Shown one piece after another: positions 18,334 through 27,444 of a DNA stretch of 64,000 nt. A program made the position numbers and the translations under genes. Position 1 is the first letter of the stretch. The number at the start of each line of letters is the position of its first letter. Below the pieces are notes generated by a model. That model saw only the letters and a program-made list of their open reading frames with translations. It did not search any database and had not been told where the DNA came from. The DNA is taken from the NCBI RefSeq assembly GCF_016406145.1, contig NZ_CP066306.1, forward strand, positions 2,914,001-2,978,000. Reading direction: 5' to 3'. Origin of the DNA: Pseudomonas putida (GTDB taxonomy: Bacteria; Pseudomonadota; Gammaproteobacteria; Pseudomonadales; Pseudomonadaceae).

Positions 18334-19292
18334 TGAAGCACAAAGCCTGGCATACCTGGGGCAAGCGCCTGCTGACCCTGCTGTTCATCGTGCTGATTCC
18401 GGCGCTGCTGTACATGCTGGCGCGCAACCTTGACTGGAACGAGGTTCGCCAATCACTGGTTGCCTACAAGCCAAGCACCCTGATCATCGGCTTGGGCCTG
18501 GCGCTGTGCAGCTACCTGACATTCGCCAGCTACGACCTGCTGGCACGCGCCTACACCGGCCACCACCTACCGGCGCGCCAGGTGCTGCCGGTTGCCTTCG
18601 TCTGCTATGCCTTCAACCTCAACTTTACTACCTGGGTGGGCGGTGTTGCCTTGCGTTACCGGTTATACGGGCGGCTGGGCCTGGACACGGGGACCATCAC
18701 CAAGATCCTGACCCTGGGGCTGCTGACCAACTGGATGGGTTACATGCTGCTTGCCGGTACGGTGTTCGCCCTGCGCCTGGTCAAATTGCCGGAAAATTGG
18801 GCAGTGGGCGTAACCGGGCTGCAGATGATCGGTTTTCTGCTGCTGGGTGTGGCGCTCGCCTATCTGCTGGCCTGCGGTTTTGCCAAGCGTCGTACATGGC
18901 GTGTGCGCGAGCATGAAATCACCCTGCCTTCGCTGCGCCTGGCGCTGTGCCAGGTAGCGCTGGGTGCCAGCAACTGGGCATTGATGGCAGCGCTGATTTA
19001 CTGGCTGCTACCCGGCGACCTGTTCTACCCCTCGATTCTCGGTATCTTGCTGATCAGTTGCGTGGCTGGAGTTGTCGCTCACATTCCCGCCGGGCTGGGT
19101 GTGCTTGAAGCCGTGTTTCTCGCTTTGCTGCACGGCCAACTGGGCCAGGGCAGCCTGGTGGCGGCGCTGCTGGGCTACCGCACCCTTTACTACCTGATCC
19201 CGCTGCTGCTGGCGGTTATTACCTATCTGGTGCTGGAAAAACGCGCCCGCGCTATGCGCCAACGCGGTGAAGCGACATTACGCAAGACCTGA
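18333..19292 (+). CDS. ybhN: YbhN-family membrane protein (lysylphosphatidylglycerol synthase TM-like)
   Basis: Integral membrane protein of 319 residues with about eight hydrophobic segments and the family's 'AHIPAGLGVLEAVFLALL' motif, as in the flippase half of MprF/LPG synthases. Translated with ClsB (TGATG junction), so a role in anionic phospholipid handling is plausible but inferred. Confidence 0.85.
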   Translation: MKHKAWHTWGKRLLTLLFIVLIPALLYMLARNLDWNEVRQSLVAYKPSTLIIGLGLALCSYLTFASYDLLARAYTGHHLPARQVLPVAFVCYAFNLNFTTWVGGVALRYRLYGRLGLDTGTITKILTLGLLTNWMGYMLLAGTVFALRLVKLPENWAVGVTGLQMIGFLLLGVALAYLLACGFAKRRTWRVREHEITLPSLRLALCQVALGASNWALMAALIYWLLPGDLFYPSILGILLISCVAGVVAHIPAGLGVLEAVFLALLHGQLGQGSLVAALLGYRTLYYLIPLLLAVITYLVLEKRARAMRQRGEATLRKT

Positions 19293-19321
19293 ACACGGGC
19301 CCAAGGCCCGGGAGGTGGCAC

Positions 19322-19750
19322 ATGCGTTTATCCCTGGTGATGGTGGTGCTGGGCGGCCTGGCCAGCACAGAGGTATTGGCCGAAGCGTGCGAGGTGATGA
19401 CCCGCTCCGCCAGTGAAGCTGTCAAACCCGTTGAAGGACGGACCTGCTACAGCTACAGCAACATGCCCGCTGAAGCCATCGATTGGTCATGCAGCAATGA
19501 AAGCAAGGAGATGCTCAGCACTGAGAAACGTAAAGTCCCGCGCTGCGCCGATGGCAGTGTGGGTAGCTGCATCGCGCCGTTGACGCAGGAGACCCTTGCC
19601 AATCCGAAATCGGCAGGGCGCGACGAGCCCTCTACGCGCCCGACACTGCCCAAGGGGGCACAGGTAATCACCTATTATTACGACACCCCCAGCCTCGGTC
19701 AGGCCCGTACCGACTGCGAGCGCAATGACGGGATCTGGCAGACGCATTGA
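19322..19750 (+). CDS. Secreted hypothetical protein
   Basis: Protein of 142 residues with a signal peptide ('MRLSLVMVVLGGLASTEVLA-EA') and five cysteines in the mature part, suggesting disulfides in the periplasm. It ends in 'RTDCERNDGIWQTH'. GGGAGG lies upstream. Last gene of the DUF72-EEP-ClsB-YbhN unit, 29 bases after ybhN. No family recognised. Confidence 0.75.
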   Translation: MRLSLVMVVLGGLASTEVLAEACEVMTRSASEAVKPVEGRTCYSYSNMPAEAIDWSCSNESKEMLSTEKRKVPRCADGSVGSCIAPLTQETLANPKSAGRDEPSTRPTLPKGAQVITYYYDTPSLGQARTDCERNDGIWQTH

Positions 19751-19763
19751 AGCTCAGGCTTGC

Positions 19764-19802
19764 CGCGCCCCGGGAGCCGGCATTGCCAGTTCCCGGGGCG
19801 CG
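19764..19802. terminator. Bidirectional hairpin between convergent genes
   Basis: Perfect 12-bp stem CGCGCCCCGGGA / TCCCGGGGCGCG with a 15-base loop, between a + strand stop (19,750) and a - strand stop (19,835). There is no long T run on either side. Confidence 0.65.
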
Positions 19803-19834
19803 TGCTGCAACAGATATCGAGCTGTCCAAGAGGC

Positions 19835-20065
19835 TCAGGGGGAAATCGGGTCGCTGGCCGGGAAGGTTTCATCCAAGGCATTGTCGACCTTGTTTTCATC
19901 GGGCTGAGCCGCTTCACCGCACTTGCAATCACTCATACGGCACGGCTCACCGTTGCGGTGCCCTGATGCACAGGCTTCACAGCAATAGGCTTTTTCATTC
20001 TGCATGCGGGCATTCTCGTCCACCGTGCACGAACAGTTCGCACAGGCACATCGACGCTCATTCAT
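19835..20065 (-). CDS. Bacterial metallothionein
   Basis: Cysteine-rich protein of 76 residues: 'CACANCSCTV', 'YCCEACASGH', 'CRMSDCKCG', the pattern of Pseudomonas-type metallothioneins binding Zn/Cd/Cu in a four-metal cluster, followed by a disordered acidic tail. Nine cysteines plus a conserved His are seen. The ATG at 20,065 has AGGAAG upstream. Its start lies two bases after the stop of the acidic 150-residue gene, so both are likely cotranscribed. Confidence 0.92.
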   Translation of the reverse strand: MNERRCACANCSCTVDENARMQNEKAYCCEACASGHRNGEPCRMSDCKCGEAAQPDENKVDNALDETFPASDPISP

Positions 20066-20067
20066 GG

Positions 20068-20520
20068 TCACTTCCTCGGCTCGTTATCAACCACTGCATC
20101 AGTCCAGGGTTCACCGTCCAGCGGAGCGGACCTTGCCAGCTCGGCTTCGTCCAGGCCAATGCCACCACCGATCTCCTGCTCATCGACCTCACGCAGGTTC
20201 TCATCCGCTGGGCCGTCGTCATCGCCCGGTTCGTAGGGGTCGCGTGCGCCGGTTTCATCCAGCAGGGTGCCGGGGCTAAGGTCATCGTCGGTGACGTTGC
20301 CTTCCTGCGCGCTGTCCGTCAGTGTCTCACCACCGGTCATGCCGCCTTCTGCGACACGCCGCGCAGGGAACTCCTTCGCCACTTCAGCCGCCGGGCGTTC
20401 GTCCCCTATGCGCCCCTCAGGGCGGTCATTGAAGTCCAGCTCGTGCACGCTGCCCATGCGGTCCTCGGTGTCATCGATTTCGCTGGGGGTATAGGGCTGG
20501 CGATCATCGGGTCGGCTCAT
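20068..20520 (-). CDS. Acidic hypothetical protein upstream of the metallothionein
   Basis: Protein of 150 residues, hydrophilic and strongly acidic ('DDLSPGTLLDETGARDPYE', 'PGDDDGPADENL'), probably largely disordered. It resembles uncharacterised Pseudomonas stress-locus proteins; I cannot give a function. The stop is two bases from the metallothionein start, and it is divergent from ligD. Confidence 0.75.
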   Translation of the reverse strand: MSRPDDRQPYTPSEIDDTEDRMGSVHELDFNDRPEGRIGDERPAAEVAKEFPARRVAEGGMTGGETLTDSAQEGNVTDDDLSPGTLLDETGARDPYEPGDDDGPADENLREVDEQEIGGGIGLDEAELARSAPLDGEPWTDAVVDNEPRK

Positions 20521-20671
20521 TTGGGATCTCCGTCAGGGGTGTGTCCGGTCGACTGTGAGTGGGCCTGGAAAATTCAGAGTTTTTTCGCCCGCCAGCGTGC
20601 AATCGATTTTTTGAACTACCGCCCGGCCCGCTGCCTCCCAAATGAGAGACCGCGACCCCTGGGAGCCTTAG

Positions 20672-23173
20672 ATGACGGCCAAGCCCCTGCAGGAATATGA
20701 GCGCAAGCGCGACTTCAATGCCACACCCGAGCCCAGTGGCAAGCGCGGCCGTGCAAAACGTAATCATGCCCTGCAGTTCTGCATTCAGAAGCACGACGCC
20801 AGCCACCTGCATTACGACTTCCGTCTGGAACTGAACGGTACGCTGAAAAGCTGGGCCATCCCCAAGGGGCCCTCCCTGGACCCCAAGGTGCGGCGCCTGG
20901 CGGTACACGTAGAGGATCACCCTCTCGACTTTTACGCCGATTTCGAAGGCAATATCCCGGAGGGTCACTATGGCGCCGGCGATGTAATCGTCTGGGATCG
21001 TGGCGTCTGGGAACCAGAGGGTGACGCAAACCAGGCCTATGCCAAGGGCAAGCTGCGCTTTCGCTTGCAAGGAGAGAAGCTGAGCGGCGTGTGGAACCTG
21101 TTCCGCACCCGTCTGGCAGGCAAGAAAGAGCAGTGGATGCTGGTCAAGTCCCACGACGCTCAGGCACGCAGCGAGGCCGACTACAGCATCGTTGAAGCGC
21201 AGCCTGACAGCGTGATCAGCGATCGCACGCTGGTGCCGCGACGCAATGCCAGCGCCAAACCGGCGCCGGCGCCCAAGCGCAAGCGGGCCGGTGCGGGCAA
21301 GAAAGCGGCCTTGCCCGGTCTACTGCAGCCGCAGCTTGCGACCCTGGTGGATTCCCCCCCCGCTGGCGACTGGCGCTATGAAGTCAAGTTCGACGGTTAT
21401 CGCGTGCTTGCCCGGATTGAAGGCGACGACGTGCGGCTGTTCACCCGTAACGGCCATGACTGGAGCCACAAAATGCCACGACAGGTGGCTGCGCTTCGCG
21501 CTTTAGGTCTGGACAGCGCCTGGCTTGACGGTGAGATGGTCGTCAACGGCGACAACGGGGCGACGGACTTCCAGGCCTTACAGAATGCCTTCGACACTGC
21601 CCACGACGAGCAAATCGTCTATTACCTGTTCGACCTCCTCTTCCTGGGTGGCCAGGACCTACGCGCGCTGCCCTTGGAGGACCGGCGCAAAGCATTGGGT
21701 AAACTGCTTGAGCAGGATCAGTCCGAGGTTCTGGAGTTTTCCGCCGACTTCCAGCAACCGGTGGAGTCGCTGCTCGACAGCGCCTGCCGCCTGGAGCTCG
21801 AAGGGTTGATCGGCAAGCGCGCCGGTAGCCCGTATACAGGCCGGCGCAGTGCTGACTGGATCAAGCTCAAGTGCAAACAGCGCCAGGAGTTTGTGATCGT
21901 CGGGTTCACCGACCCCAAGGGGAGCCGCAGCGGCTTCGGTGCGCTGCTGCTCGCCCTGCATGACCCGGACACCGGTGAGCTCCGCTATGCCGGCAAGGTC
22001 GGGACCGGCTTCAGCGCCACCACGCTCGACAGCATCCATGCGCGCCTCAAACCCCTGGAAATCGGCAAACCCGCCCTGCCCCGGCCACCCACCGGGGCTG
22101 AAGCCCGAGGAGTTCATTGGCTCAAGCCAAAACTGATGGCCGAGGTTTCTTATGCGCAAATGACCCGGGACGGCGTGGTTCGCCATTCGGTTTTCCATGG
22201 GCTGCGCGACGACAAACCTGCCAGCGCCATCGACCAGGAGCGTGCCATGCCAGCCAAGACCGTGCCAAAAGCCAAGCGTGCCAAAGCGACAGAAGACCTG
22301 GGCGACCTGCGCCTGACGCATCCGGACAGGATCATCGACGCCAGCATTGGTGCGACAAAGCGGGAGATTGCCGAATACTACGCCGGCGTCAGTCAGTGGA
22401 TCCTGCCGCAACTCAAAGACCGCCCGGTGGCGCTGGTACGGGCGCCGGAGGGCCTCAATGGCGAACTGTTCTTCCAGAAGAACGCCGGCCAGTTGCATAT
22501 CGCCAATGTGCTCAGTTACGACAAGGCCGAAGCCGGCCAGGCGGCGATGGTCATCAACCGTCCTGACACGTTGCTCGGTGCCGTGCAGATGAACATGCTT
22601 GAACTGCACACTTGGAATGCCACCGACAAAGACTTCGACAAGCCCGACCGCTTTGTGCTCGACCTTGACCCGGACCCGGCATTGCCCTGGAAGGCCATGC
22701 TCGATGCTACTCAGCTCGCCCTCACGTTGCTCGATGAACTGGGCCTCAAAGTGTTCCTCAAGACCAGCGGTGGCAAAGGCATGCACCTGGTGGTGCCATT
22801 GACCCGCCGTGCGGGCTGGGACGAGGTTAAAGACTTCAGCCATGCCATCGTCAATTACCTGGCCAAGCTGTTCCCCGACCGGCTCAGCGCCGTGTCCGGG
22901 CCAAAGAACCGGGTCGGACGGATCTTCATCGATTACCTGCGCAACGGTAAAGGCGCGACCACCGCCTGTGCCTACTCCCTGCGCGCCCGGGAAGGCCTGC
23001 CGGTGTCGGTGCCGATCTGGCGCGAGGAACTTGGCCACCTCAAGGGCGCCAACCAGTGGCACATCGGCAACCTGCACGAACGCTTGGCCGAGGTCGATGA
23101 CCCTTGGGCGGACATGAGCAAGACCCGACAGTCAATCACAGCGCGCATGCGCAAACAGATGGGGATGACATGA
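20672..23173 (+). CDS. ligD: ATP-dependent DNA ligase D (LigD)
   Basis: Non-homologous end-joining ligase of 833 residues with three domains: N-terminal 3'-phosphoesterase (residues ~10-180, 'SHLHYDFRLELNG'), ligase (~215-530, nucleotidyl lysine K239 in 'EVKFDGYR') and a C-terminal primase/polymerase (~550-833, 'DLDPDP' near 664). This order is that of Pseudomonas LigD. It partners Ku, encoded convergently at 26,326-27,174, in repair of double-strand breaks, typically in stationary phase. Its stop overlaps the next ATG. Confidence 0.96.
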   Translation: MTAKPLQEYERKRDFNATPEPSGKRGRAKRNHALQFCIQKHDASHLHYDFRLELNGTLKSWAIPKGPSLDPKVRRLAVHVEDHPLDFYADFEGNIPEGHYGAGDVIVWDRGVWEPEGDANQAYAKGKLRFRLQGEKLSGVWNLFRTRLAGKKEQWMLVKSHDAQARSEADYSIVEAQPDSVISDRTLVPRRNASAKPAPAPKRKRAGAGKKAALPGLLQPQLATLVDSPPAGDWRYEVKFDGYRVLARIEGDDVRLFTRNGHDWSHKMPRQVAALRALGLDSAWLDGEMVVNGDNGATDFQALQNAFDTAHDEQIVYYLFDLLFLGGQDLRALPLEDRRKALGKLLEQDQSEVLEFSADFQQPVESLLDSACRLELEGLIGKRAGSPYTGRRSADWIKLKCKQRQEFVIVGFTDPKGSRSGFGALLLALHDPDTGELRYAGKVGTGFSATTLDSIHARLKPLEIGKPALPRPPTGAEARGVHWLKPKLMAEVSYAQMTRDGVVRHSVFHGLRDDKPASAIDQERAMPAKTVPKAKRAKATEDLGDLRLTHPDRIIDASIGATKREIAEYYAGVSQWILPQLKDRPVALVRAPEGLNGELFFQKNAGQLHIANVLSYDKAEAGQAAMVINRPDTLLGAVQMNMLELHTWNATDKDFDKPDRFVLDLDPDPALPWKAMLDATQLALTLLDELGLKVFLKTSGGKGMHLVVPLTRRAGWDEVKDFSHAIVNYLAKLFPDRLSAVSGPKNRVGRIFIDYLRNGKGATTACAYSLRAREGLPVSVPIWREELGHLKGANQWHIGNLHERLAEVDDPWADMSKTRQSITARMRKQMGMT

Positions 23174-24213
23174 GCATCATTCAGGATTTTGACCTGAACA
23201 CCCTCGACAGCCTGTTGCGTACGTTCAGCGAGCGCGCGCAGCCTTTGAACCTGGACACCAAGCTTTCGCAACTGATGCAGGCGCTGTTGGCGGACCATCT
23301 CGACCTGCTCCCGCTGCCGGGCCAAGGACATACCTTGCAGCGCTGGCAGACCTTGGCGCGCATTGCCGGCTGCGACCTGGCACTGGCCAAAGTGTACGAA
23401 GGCCATACCGACGCGCTGGCGATCCTGGCTGAATGCGGCGCTGCTCACCTGGTGGGGGATGCTGTATGGGGCGTGTGGGCCGCAGAGCCCCCTGAAGCGC
23501 GAGCGCGGATCATTGCCCGTGACGGCGATCAGGTGCACCTTGCCGGCAGCAAGGCCTGGTGCTCAGGTGCCTTGCAGATCGACCGTGCGCTGATCACTGC
23601 CTGGGCTGAAGGTGACCAGCCGCAACTGGTGGCGATCGAACTGGCCCACCCCACCCAAGGCTTGCAGGTCGATCACTGGCAAGCAGTGGGTATGGCCACG
23701 ACCGCCAGCATTGAAATCACCTTTGAGGGTTCGCCCGGGATCGCCGTAGGCCAGCCAGGGCAGTACCTTTCGCGCCCCGGTTTCTGGCACGGCGGTGCGG
23801 GGATCGCCGCCTGCTGGTACGGCGCCGCAGAGGCGCTGGCCGATTACTTGCGTGAACGTTGCCGCAAACCACGCCCTGATCCTCATGCCCAGGCACACCT
23901 TGGGGCAGTGGATGCGGCGTTGTACGGTGCCCGTGCAGCACTACGCGAATGTGCCGCGTGGATAGATCGCCAGCCCAGCGCCGACGCCAGCTTCGAGGTG
24001 CGCCGTGTGCGTGCCCAGGTAGAGCATGCTGTAGAGCAGGTGATCCACCATGTGGGGCGTGCGTTGGGTGCAACGCCGTTCTGTCGCAGCAGCCATTTTG
24101 CACGGCTAAGCGCCGACCTCCCGGTCTTCATGCGGCAAAGCCATGCTGAACGCGACCTGGCCGAACTTGGCCAACAGCTGGCCCAGGTGCCGGCAGGAGC
24201 CTGGCAACTATGA
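23170..24213 (+). CDS. Acyl-CoA dehydrogenase-like protein
   Basis: Protein of 347 residues weakly resembling acyl-CoA dehydrogenases ('HLAGSKAWCSGA' in the mid-domain, 'GGAGIAACWYGAAEAL' in the C-terminal helical part), shorter than the usual ~380. ATGA overlap with ligD and with the PIG-L gene. The catalytic glutamate could not be placed with certainty. Its neighbours suggest it acts on a lipid- or sugar-linked intermediate rather than in beta-oxidation; that is inference. Confidence 0.75.
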   Translation: MSIIQDFDLNTLDSLLRTFSERAQPLNLDTKLSQLMQALLADHLDLLPLPGQGHTLQRWQTLARIAGCDLALAKVYEGHTDALAILAECGAAHLVGDAVWGVWAAEPPEARARIIARDGDQVHLAGSKAWCSGALQIDRALITAWAEGDQPQLVAIELAHPTQGLQVDHWQAVGMATTASIEITFEGSPGIAVGQPGQYLSRPGFWHGGAGIAACWYGAAEALADYLRERCRKPRPDPHAQAHLGAVDAALYGARAALRECAAWIDRQPSADASFEVRRVRAQVEHAVEQVIHHVGRALGATPFCRSSHFARLSADLPVFMRQSHAERDLAELGQQLAQVPAGAWQL

Positions 24214-24965
24214 GTGAGAACCTGATCAAGGCCAGTGAAGGCAGGCCGTGGGCCGCGTGGCAGCAGTCTGCACACCTGGCGCGGGCGAGCTGGATCACGC
24301 CGGACCAGTTGCTACCCGCAGGCCGGCGCTTGGTATTGCTGGCTCCGCACCCCGATGACGAAATCCTCATGGCCGGCGGACTGTTGGCAGGGCTGCACGG
24401 CCGCGAGCAGGACGTGCTGCTGATTTCCGCCACCGATGGTGAAGGGAGCCACCCTGAATCCGCGACCTGGACCGAACACCGCCTGCGCCGCCAACGGCCT
24501 CTTGAAAGCAGGCACGCCTTGCAACAGTTGGACCTGGACCTCAACCGGCTGGACTGGCGGCGCCTGCACCTTAAAGACGGTGCGCTGCCGCGAGACGAAG
24601 CGTTTCTGGTCAATCACCTTAACCAACTGCTCAAGCCCGATGATGTGCTGATGACAACCTGGCGCGGCGACGGCCACTGCGACCATGAAGCGCTTGGCCG
24701 GGCGGCAGCGCAAGCCGCACTGGCGCGCCAGGTGCAACTGGTGGAGGTGCCCGTGTGGGCCTGGCATTGGGCACAGCCTGACGACCCCCGCCTACCCTGG
24801 TCGCGGGCGCATCGCATTGAGTTGGATGAAACACGGGTTGCGCGTAAGCGTCGGGCCTTGGCGGCGCATCACAGCCAGCTGGAGCCCGACCAGGGGCGCG
24901 CGCCGGTATTGCCTGCCACCCTGCTCGATTGCCTGCTGCAACCCTTCGAACTGGTGTTCCTGTAA
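24210..24965 (+). CDS. PIG-L family deacetylase
   Basis: Protein of 251 residues with the LmbE/PIG-L zinc motifs 'APHPDDEILMAGG' and 'HCDHEALG'. The family removes N-acetyl groups from GlcNAc-containing substrates (GlcNAc-PI, mycothiol or bacillithiol precursors). Second gene of the four-gene unit; ATGA overlap with the preceding gene. Confidence 0.9.
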   Translation: MSENLIKASEGRPWAAWQQSAHLARASWITPDQLLPAGRRLVLLAPHPDDEILMAGGLLAGLHGREQDVLLISATDGEGSHPESATWTEHRLRRQRPLESRHALQQLDLDLNRLDWRRLHLKDGALPRDEAFLVNHLNQLLKPDDVLMTTWRGDGHCDHEALGRAAAQAALARQVQLVEVPVWAWHWAQPDDPRLPWSRAHRIELDETRVARKRRALAAHHSQLEPDQGRAPVLPATLLDCLLQPFELVFL

Positions 24966-24975
24966 AGGAGTTGTC

Positions 24976-25575
24976 ATGAGTATCGATGCGCAATATTTCG
25001 CCGACCTGTATGCCAACAATGACGACCCTTGGGCGTTTCGTACCCGTTGGTACGAGCGCCGCAAACGCGACCTGCTGATGGCCAGCCTGCCGCGCCAGTG
25101 CTACCAGCGGGTGTTCGAACCCGCCTGCGCCAATGGCGAGCTGAGCGCCTCGCTGGCGGAGCGCTGTGCCGAACTGCTGTGCCAAGACCTTGATCCTACG
25201 GCAGTGGCGTTGGCTCGCCAGCGCCTGGCGGGCTTGCCCAATGCTTCGGTCGTCACTGGCCGCTTACCAGCGGACTGGCCTGGCGGCAGCTTCGACCTGA
25301 TCGTGCTCAGCGAAGTGGGTTACTACCTGAACGCTACCGACTGGTTGCAGGTGATCGAGCAGTCGGTTGCGAGCCTCACTTATGACGGTGGCCTGTTGGC
25401 CTGTCACTGGCGCCATCCGATCGCAGGCTGCCCACAGGATGGGCGTGAAGTGCATCAGTTGCTGGCCAAACACGTGCCGTTGTACCCGGTATTTCGCCAC
25501 GAAGAGGCGGACTTCCTGCTGGAGTACTGGTCAGCCGAGCCTAGCGTGGTCGACCTGGACGAGATATGCCCATGA
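24976..25575 (+). CDS. NodS-like SAM-dependent methyltransferase
   Basis: Protein of 199 residues with the N-terminal 'YFADLYANNDDPWAFRTRWY' block and the SAM-binding 'VFEPACANGELSASLAERC', a layout typical of NodS-type class I methyltransferases. NodS N-methylates the de-N-acetylated glucosamine of Nod factors, which makes its place after a deacetylase notable. AAAGGAG precedes the ATG; the stop overlaps the next gene. Confidence 0.85.
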   Translation: MSIDAQYFADLYANNDDPWAFRTRWYERRKRDLLMASLPRQCYQRVFEPACANGELSASLAERCAELLCQDLDPTAVALARQRLAGLPNASVVTGRLPADWPGGSFDLIVLSEVGYYLNATDWLQVIEQSVASLTYDGGLLACHWRHPIAGCPQDGREVHQLLAKHVPLYPVFRHEEADFLLEYWSAEPSVVDLDEICP

Positions 25576-26237
25576 TTGCTGTCGTCATTCCCGCCCATAA
25601 CGAAGCCCGACGGCTGGGGCGCTGCCTCAAGGCCATGGCGGCGGCGGTTGCCTTGGCCAGGCAGGCAGGCCAGCAGGTCGAGGTGCTGGTGGTGCTGGAC
25701 CGCTGCCGTGATGCCAGTGCCGCTGTGGCCAAGCGCTTCGGGGTACACACGCTGGCAGTGGAGGCTGGCAGCGTTGGCATGGCCCGCCGGCTTGGCGCTG
25801 CGCTGATGCTGGACCGCGGCGCCCGCTGGCTGGCCTGTACCGATGCCGATAGCCAAGTGCCCTCGCACTGGCTGCTTTGGCAACTGGCCTGCACTGCCGA
25901 GGTAGTCTGTGGCACGGTGCACATCGAGCACTGGCAGCCCTGGCAACGCGCTGCGCTACGCAAGCTGTACCGCAGCGGTTATCAGGCATGTGAGGGCCAT
26001 CGGCATATTCATGGTGCAAACCTTGGTGTCTGTGCCCGCGCTTATGAGCGTGTGGGGGGCTTTCAACCGCTGGCGGCGCATGAGGACGTGCAGCTGGTAC
26101 GCGACCTGGAGGCTAGCGGCGCACAGATCGTATGGACGGCCAAGCACAGTGTGGCGACCAGCAGCAGAGGCGACAGCCGGGCTCGGGAAGGGTTTGGGGA
26201 TTTTCTGGGGGGGCTGCAGGTTCGTTTGGACGGGTGA
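25572..26237 (+). CDS. Family 2-like glycosyltransferase
   Basis: Protein of 221 residues with a GT-A start 'IAVVIPAHNEARRLGRCL', the metal-binding 'CTDADSQVP' and an acceptor-side 'HEDVQLVRDLE'. No membrane segment is seen. The ATG at 25,572 gives an ATGA overlap with the methyltransferase; ATG 25,566 would add two residues. Last gene of the unit, convergent with ku. Confidence 0.85.
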   Translation: MIAVVIPAHNEARRLGRCLKAMAAAVALARQAGQQVEVLVVLDRCRDASAAVAKRFGVHTLAVEAGSVGMARRLGAALMLDRGARWLACTDADSQVPSHWLLWQLACTAEVVCGTVHIEHWQPWQRAALRKLYRSGYQACEGHRHIHGANLGVCARAYERVGGFQPLAAHEDVQLVRDLEASGAQIVWTAKHSVATSSRGDSRAREGFGDFLGGLQVRLDG

Positions 26238-26325
26238 TCAGCCTGTCGCAGGGTGGTTAGTGTTCTTGAGAACGGGCGCAGCGTGAGCGGCGCTCGGTCT
26301 CAAGGCAGGCGCCCGCCCCACGCAA

Positions 26326-27174
26326 TCATGAGGCCTTGCGAGTACGCTTGGCAGGCTTCTTTTCGGCAGGTGCTTTTTTCGCAGCTTTACCGCCCAGGCT
26401 GCGCTTGAGCAGTTCGGTGAGGTCGATGATATCGGCGCTTTTCTCCGCTTCGCCCCCTTCGCCCTTGTCCACCACGCTGATCTTGCCTTTGCTGGCCTTT
26501 TCTTCCACCAGGTCCATGATGGTCTGGCGGAACGCATCATGGTACTCATCAGGGGCCCACGAGCCGCTCATGTCTTCGACCAACCGCTTGGCCATGTCCA
26601 GTTCGCGCTTGTCGACCTTGGTGTCGGTCACGCTTTTTTCCAGCTCAAGCGTCTCCAGGCCGCGCACCTCTTCGGGCCAACGCAAGGTGATCATCACCAA
26701 CGCGTCGTCCAGCGGCCGCAACAATGCAAGGTGCTGGCGTGTATGCAGCACCACCGTGGCCAGCGCCACCTTGCCAGTGCTCTCCAGTGTTTCACGCAGC
26801 AACGCATAGACTTTGCCGCCGCGACGATCCGGGCTCAGGTAATACGGTGTATCGAAGTGCTGCAAGGGGATCTCGCTGGCAGCCACGAATGAGAAGATAT
26901 CGATGGTCTGGGTCGCTTCCGGGCGGGCCTTGCGGATCTCTTCCTCGCTGATCACCACATAACGACCTTTCTCGTGCTCCACACCTTTGACGATGTTGTC
27001 TTTGTCGATTTCCTTGCCGGTCACCTTGTTGATCCGTTTATAACCCACCGGCTCCATGCTGCGCTTGTCCAGCCAGTCGAAATCGACGCGCTCGGTGCGC
27101 ACTGCCGTGTTGAGCGAGACGGGGATATGCACCAGGCCGAAACTGATCGCGCCTTTCCAGATTGCCCTAGCCAT
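26326..27174 (-). CDS. ku: Non-homologous end-joining protein Ku
   Basis: Protein of 282 residues starting 'MARAIWKGAISFGLVHIPVS', the bacterial Ku hallmark, with the ring-forming core and a lysine/alanine-rich C-terminal tail ('KKAPAEKKPAKRTRKAS') that binds DNA and recruits LigD. GGAGG sits just upstream of ATG 27,174. A small Cys-rich gene overlaps its start by 8 bases. Confidence 0.96.
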   Translation of the reverse strand: MARAIWKGAISFGLVHIPVSLNTAVRTERVDFDWLDKRSMEPVGYKRINKVTGKEIDKDNIVKGVEHEKGRYVVISEEEIRKARPEATQTIDIFSFVAASEIPLQHFDTPYYLSPDRRGGKVYALLRETLESTGKVALATVVLHTRQHLALLRPLDDALVMITLRWPEEVRGLETLELEKSVTDTKVDKRELDMAKRLVEDMSGSWAPDEYHDAFRQTIMDLVEEKASKGKISVVDKGEGGEAEKSADIIDLTELLKRSLGGKAAKKAPAEKKPAKRTRKAS

Positions 27175-27322
27175 GGCGTGCCTCCGAAGGTTGCAGGGAA
27201 TGGCCCGGCTGGCAGTAACGCAGGGCGCCACAGCGTTCGCAAAGCTGGCATTGCAGCCCAGGCACTTCGGGTTGGGTCATGGCGCGCCAGTGGCAGCCCC
27301 GCAGCAGACAGACAATGGTCAT
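27167..27322 (-). CDS. Small Cys-rich protein overlapping ku
   Basis: A 51-codon frame starts at ATG 27,322 behind a good GGAGG site and ends with TAG inside the first codons of ku. The product begins 'MTIVCLLRGCHW' and carries paired cysteines 'CQLCERCG', suggesting a small zinc-binding fold. It resembles short Cys-rich Pseudomonas proteins that I recall as the PSPA7_2676 family. Overlap with ku suggests translational coupling. Function unknown. Confidence 0.72.
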   Translation of the reverse strand: MTIVCLLRGCHWRAMTQPEVPGLQCQLCERCGALRYCQPGHSLQPSEARHG

Positions 27323-27444
27323 CAGCCACCTCCTTGGCCCGGAAATGTCGGGCGCTTACCTGAAATGACTGCACGGCGCGCTGAAGGTTTAGCCCAAATG
27401 CCCTACGGCTGTCGAAACTACAGTGGCTTGATCGTCATGGCTGA

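Noticed and set aside
21659..23077. 472-codon - strand frame opposite ligD
   Set aside because: Antisense to the ligase/polymerase domains of LigD.
27021..27374. 117-codon - strand frame overlapping ku and the Cys-rich gene
   Set aside because: Its sequence has no family pattern and its stretch is covered by ku and the better-supported small gene.
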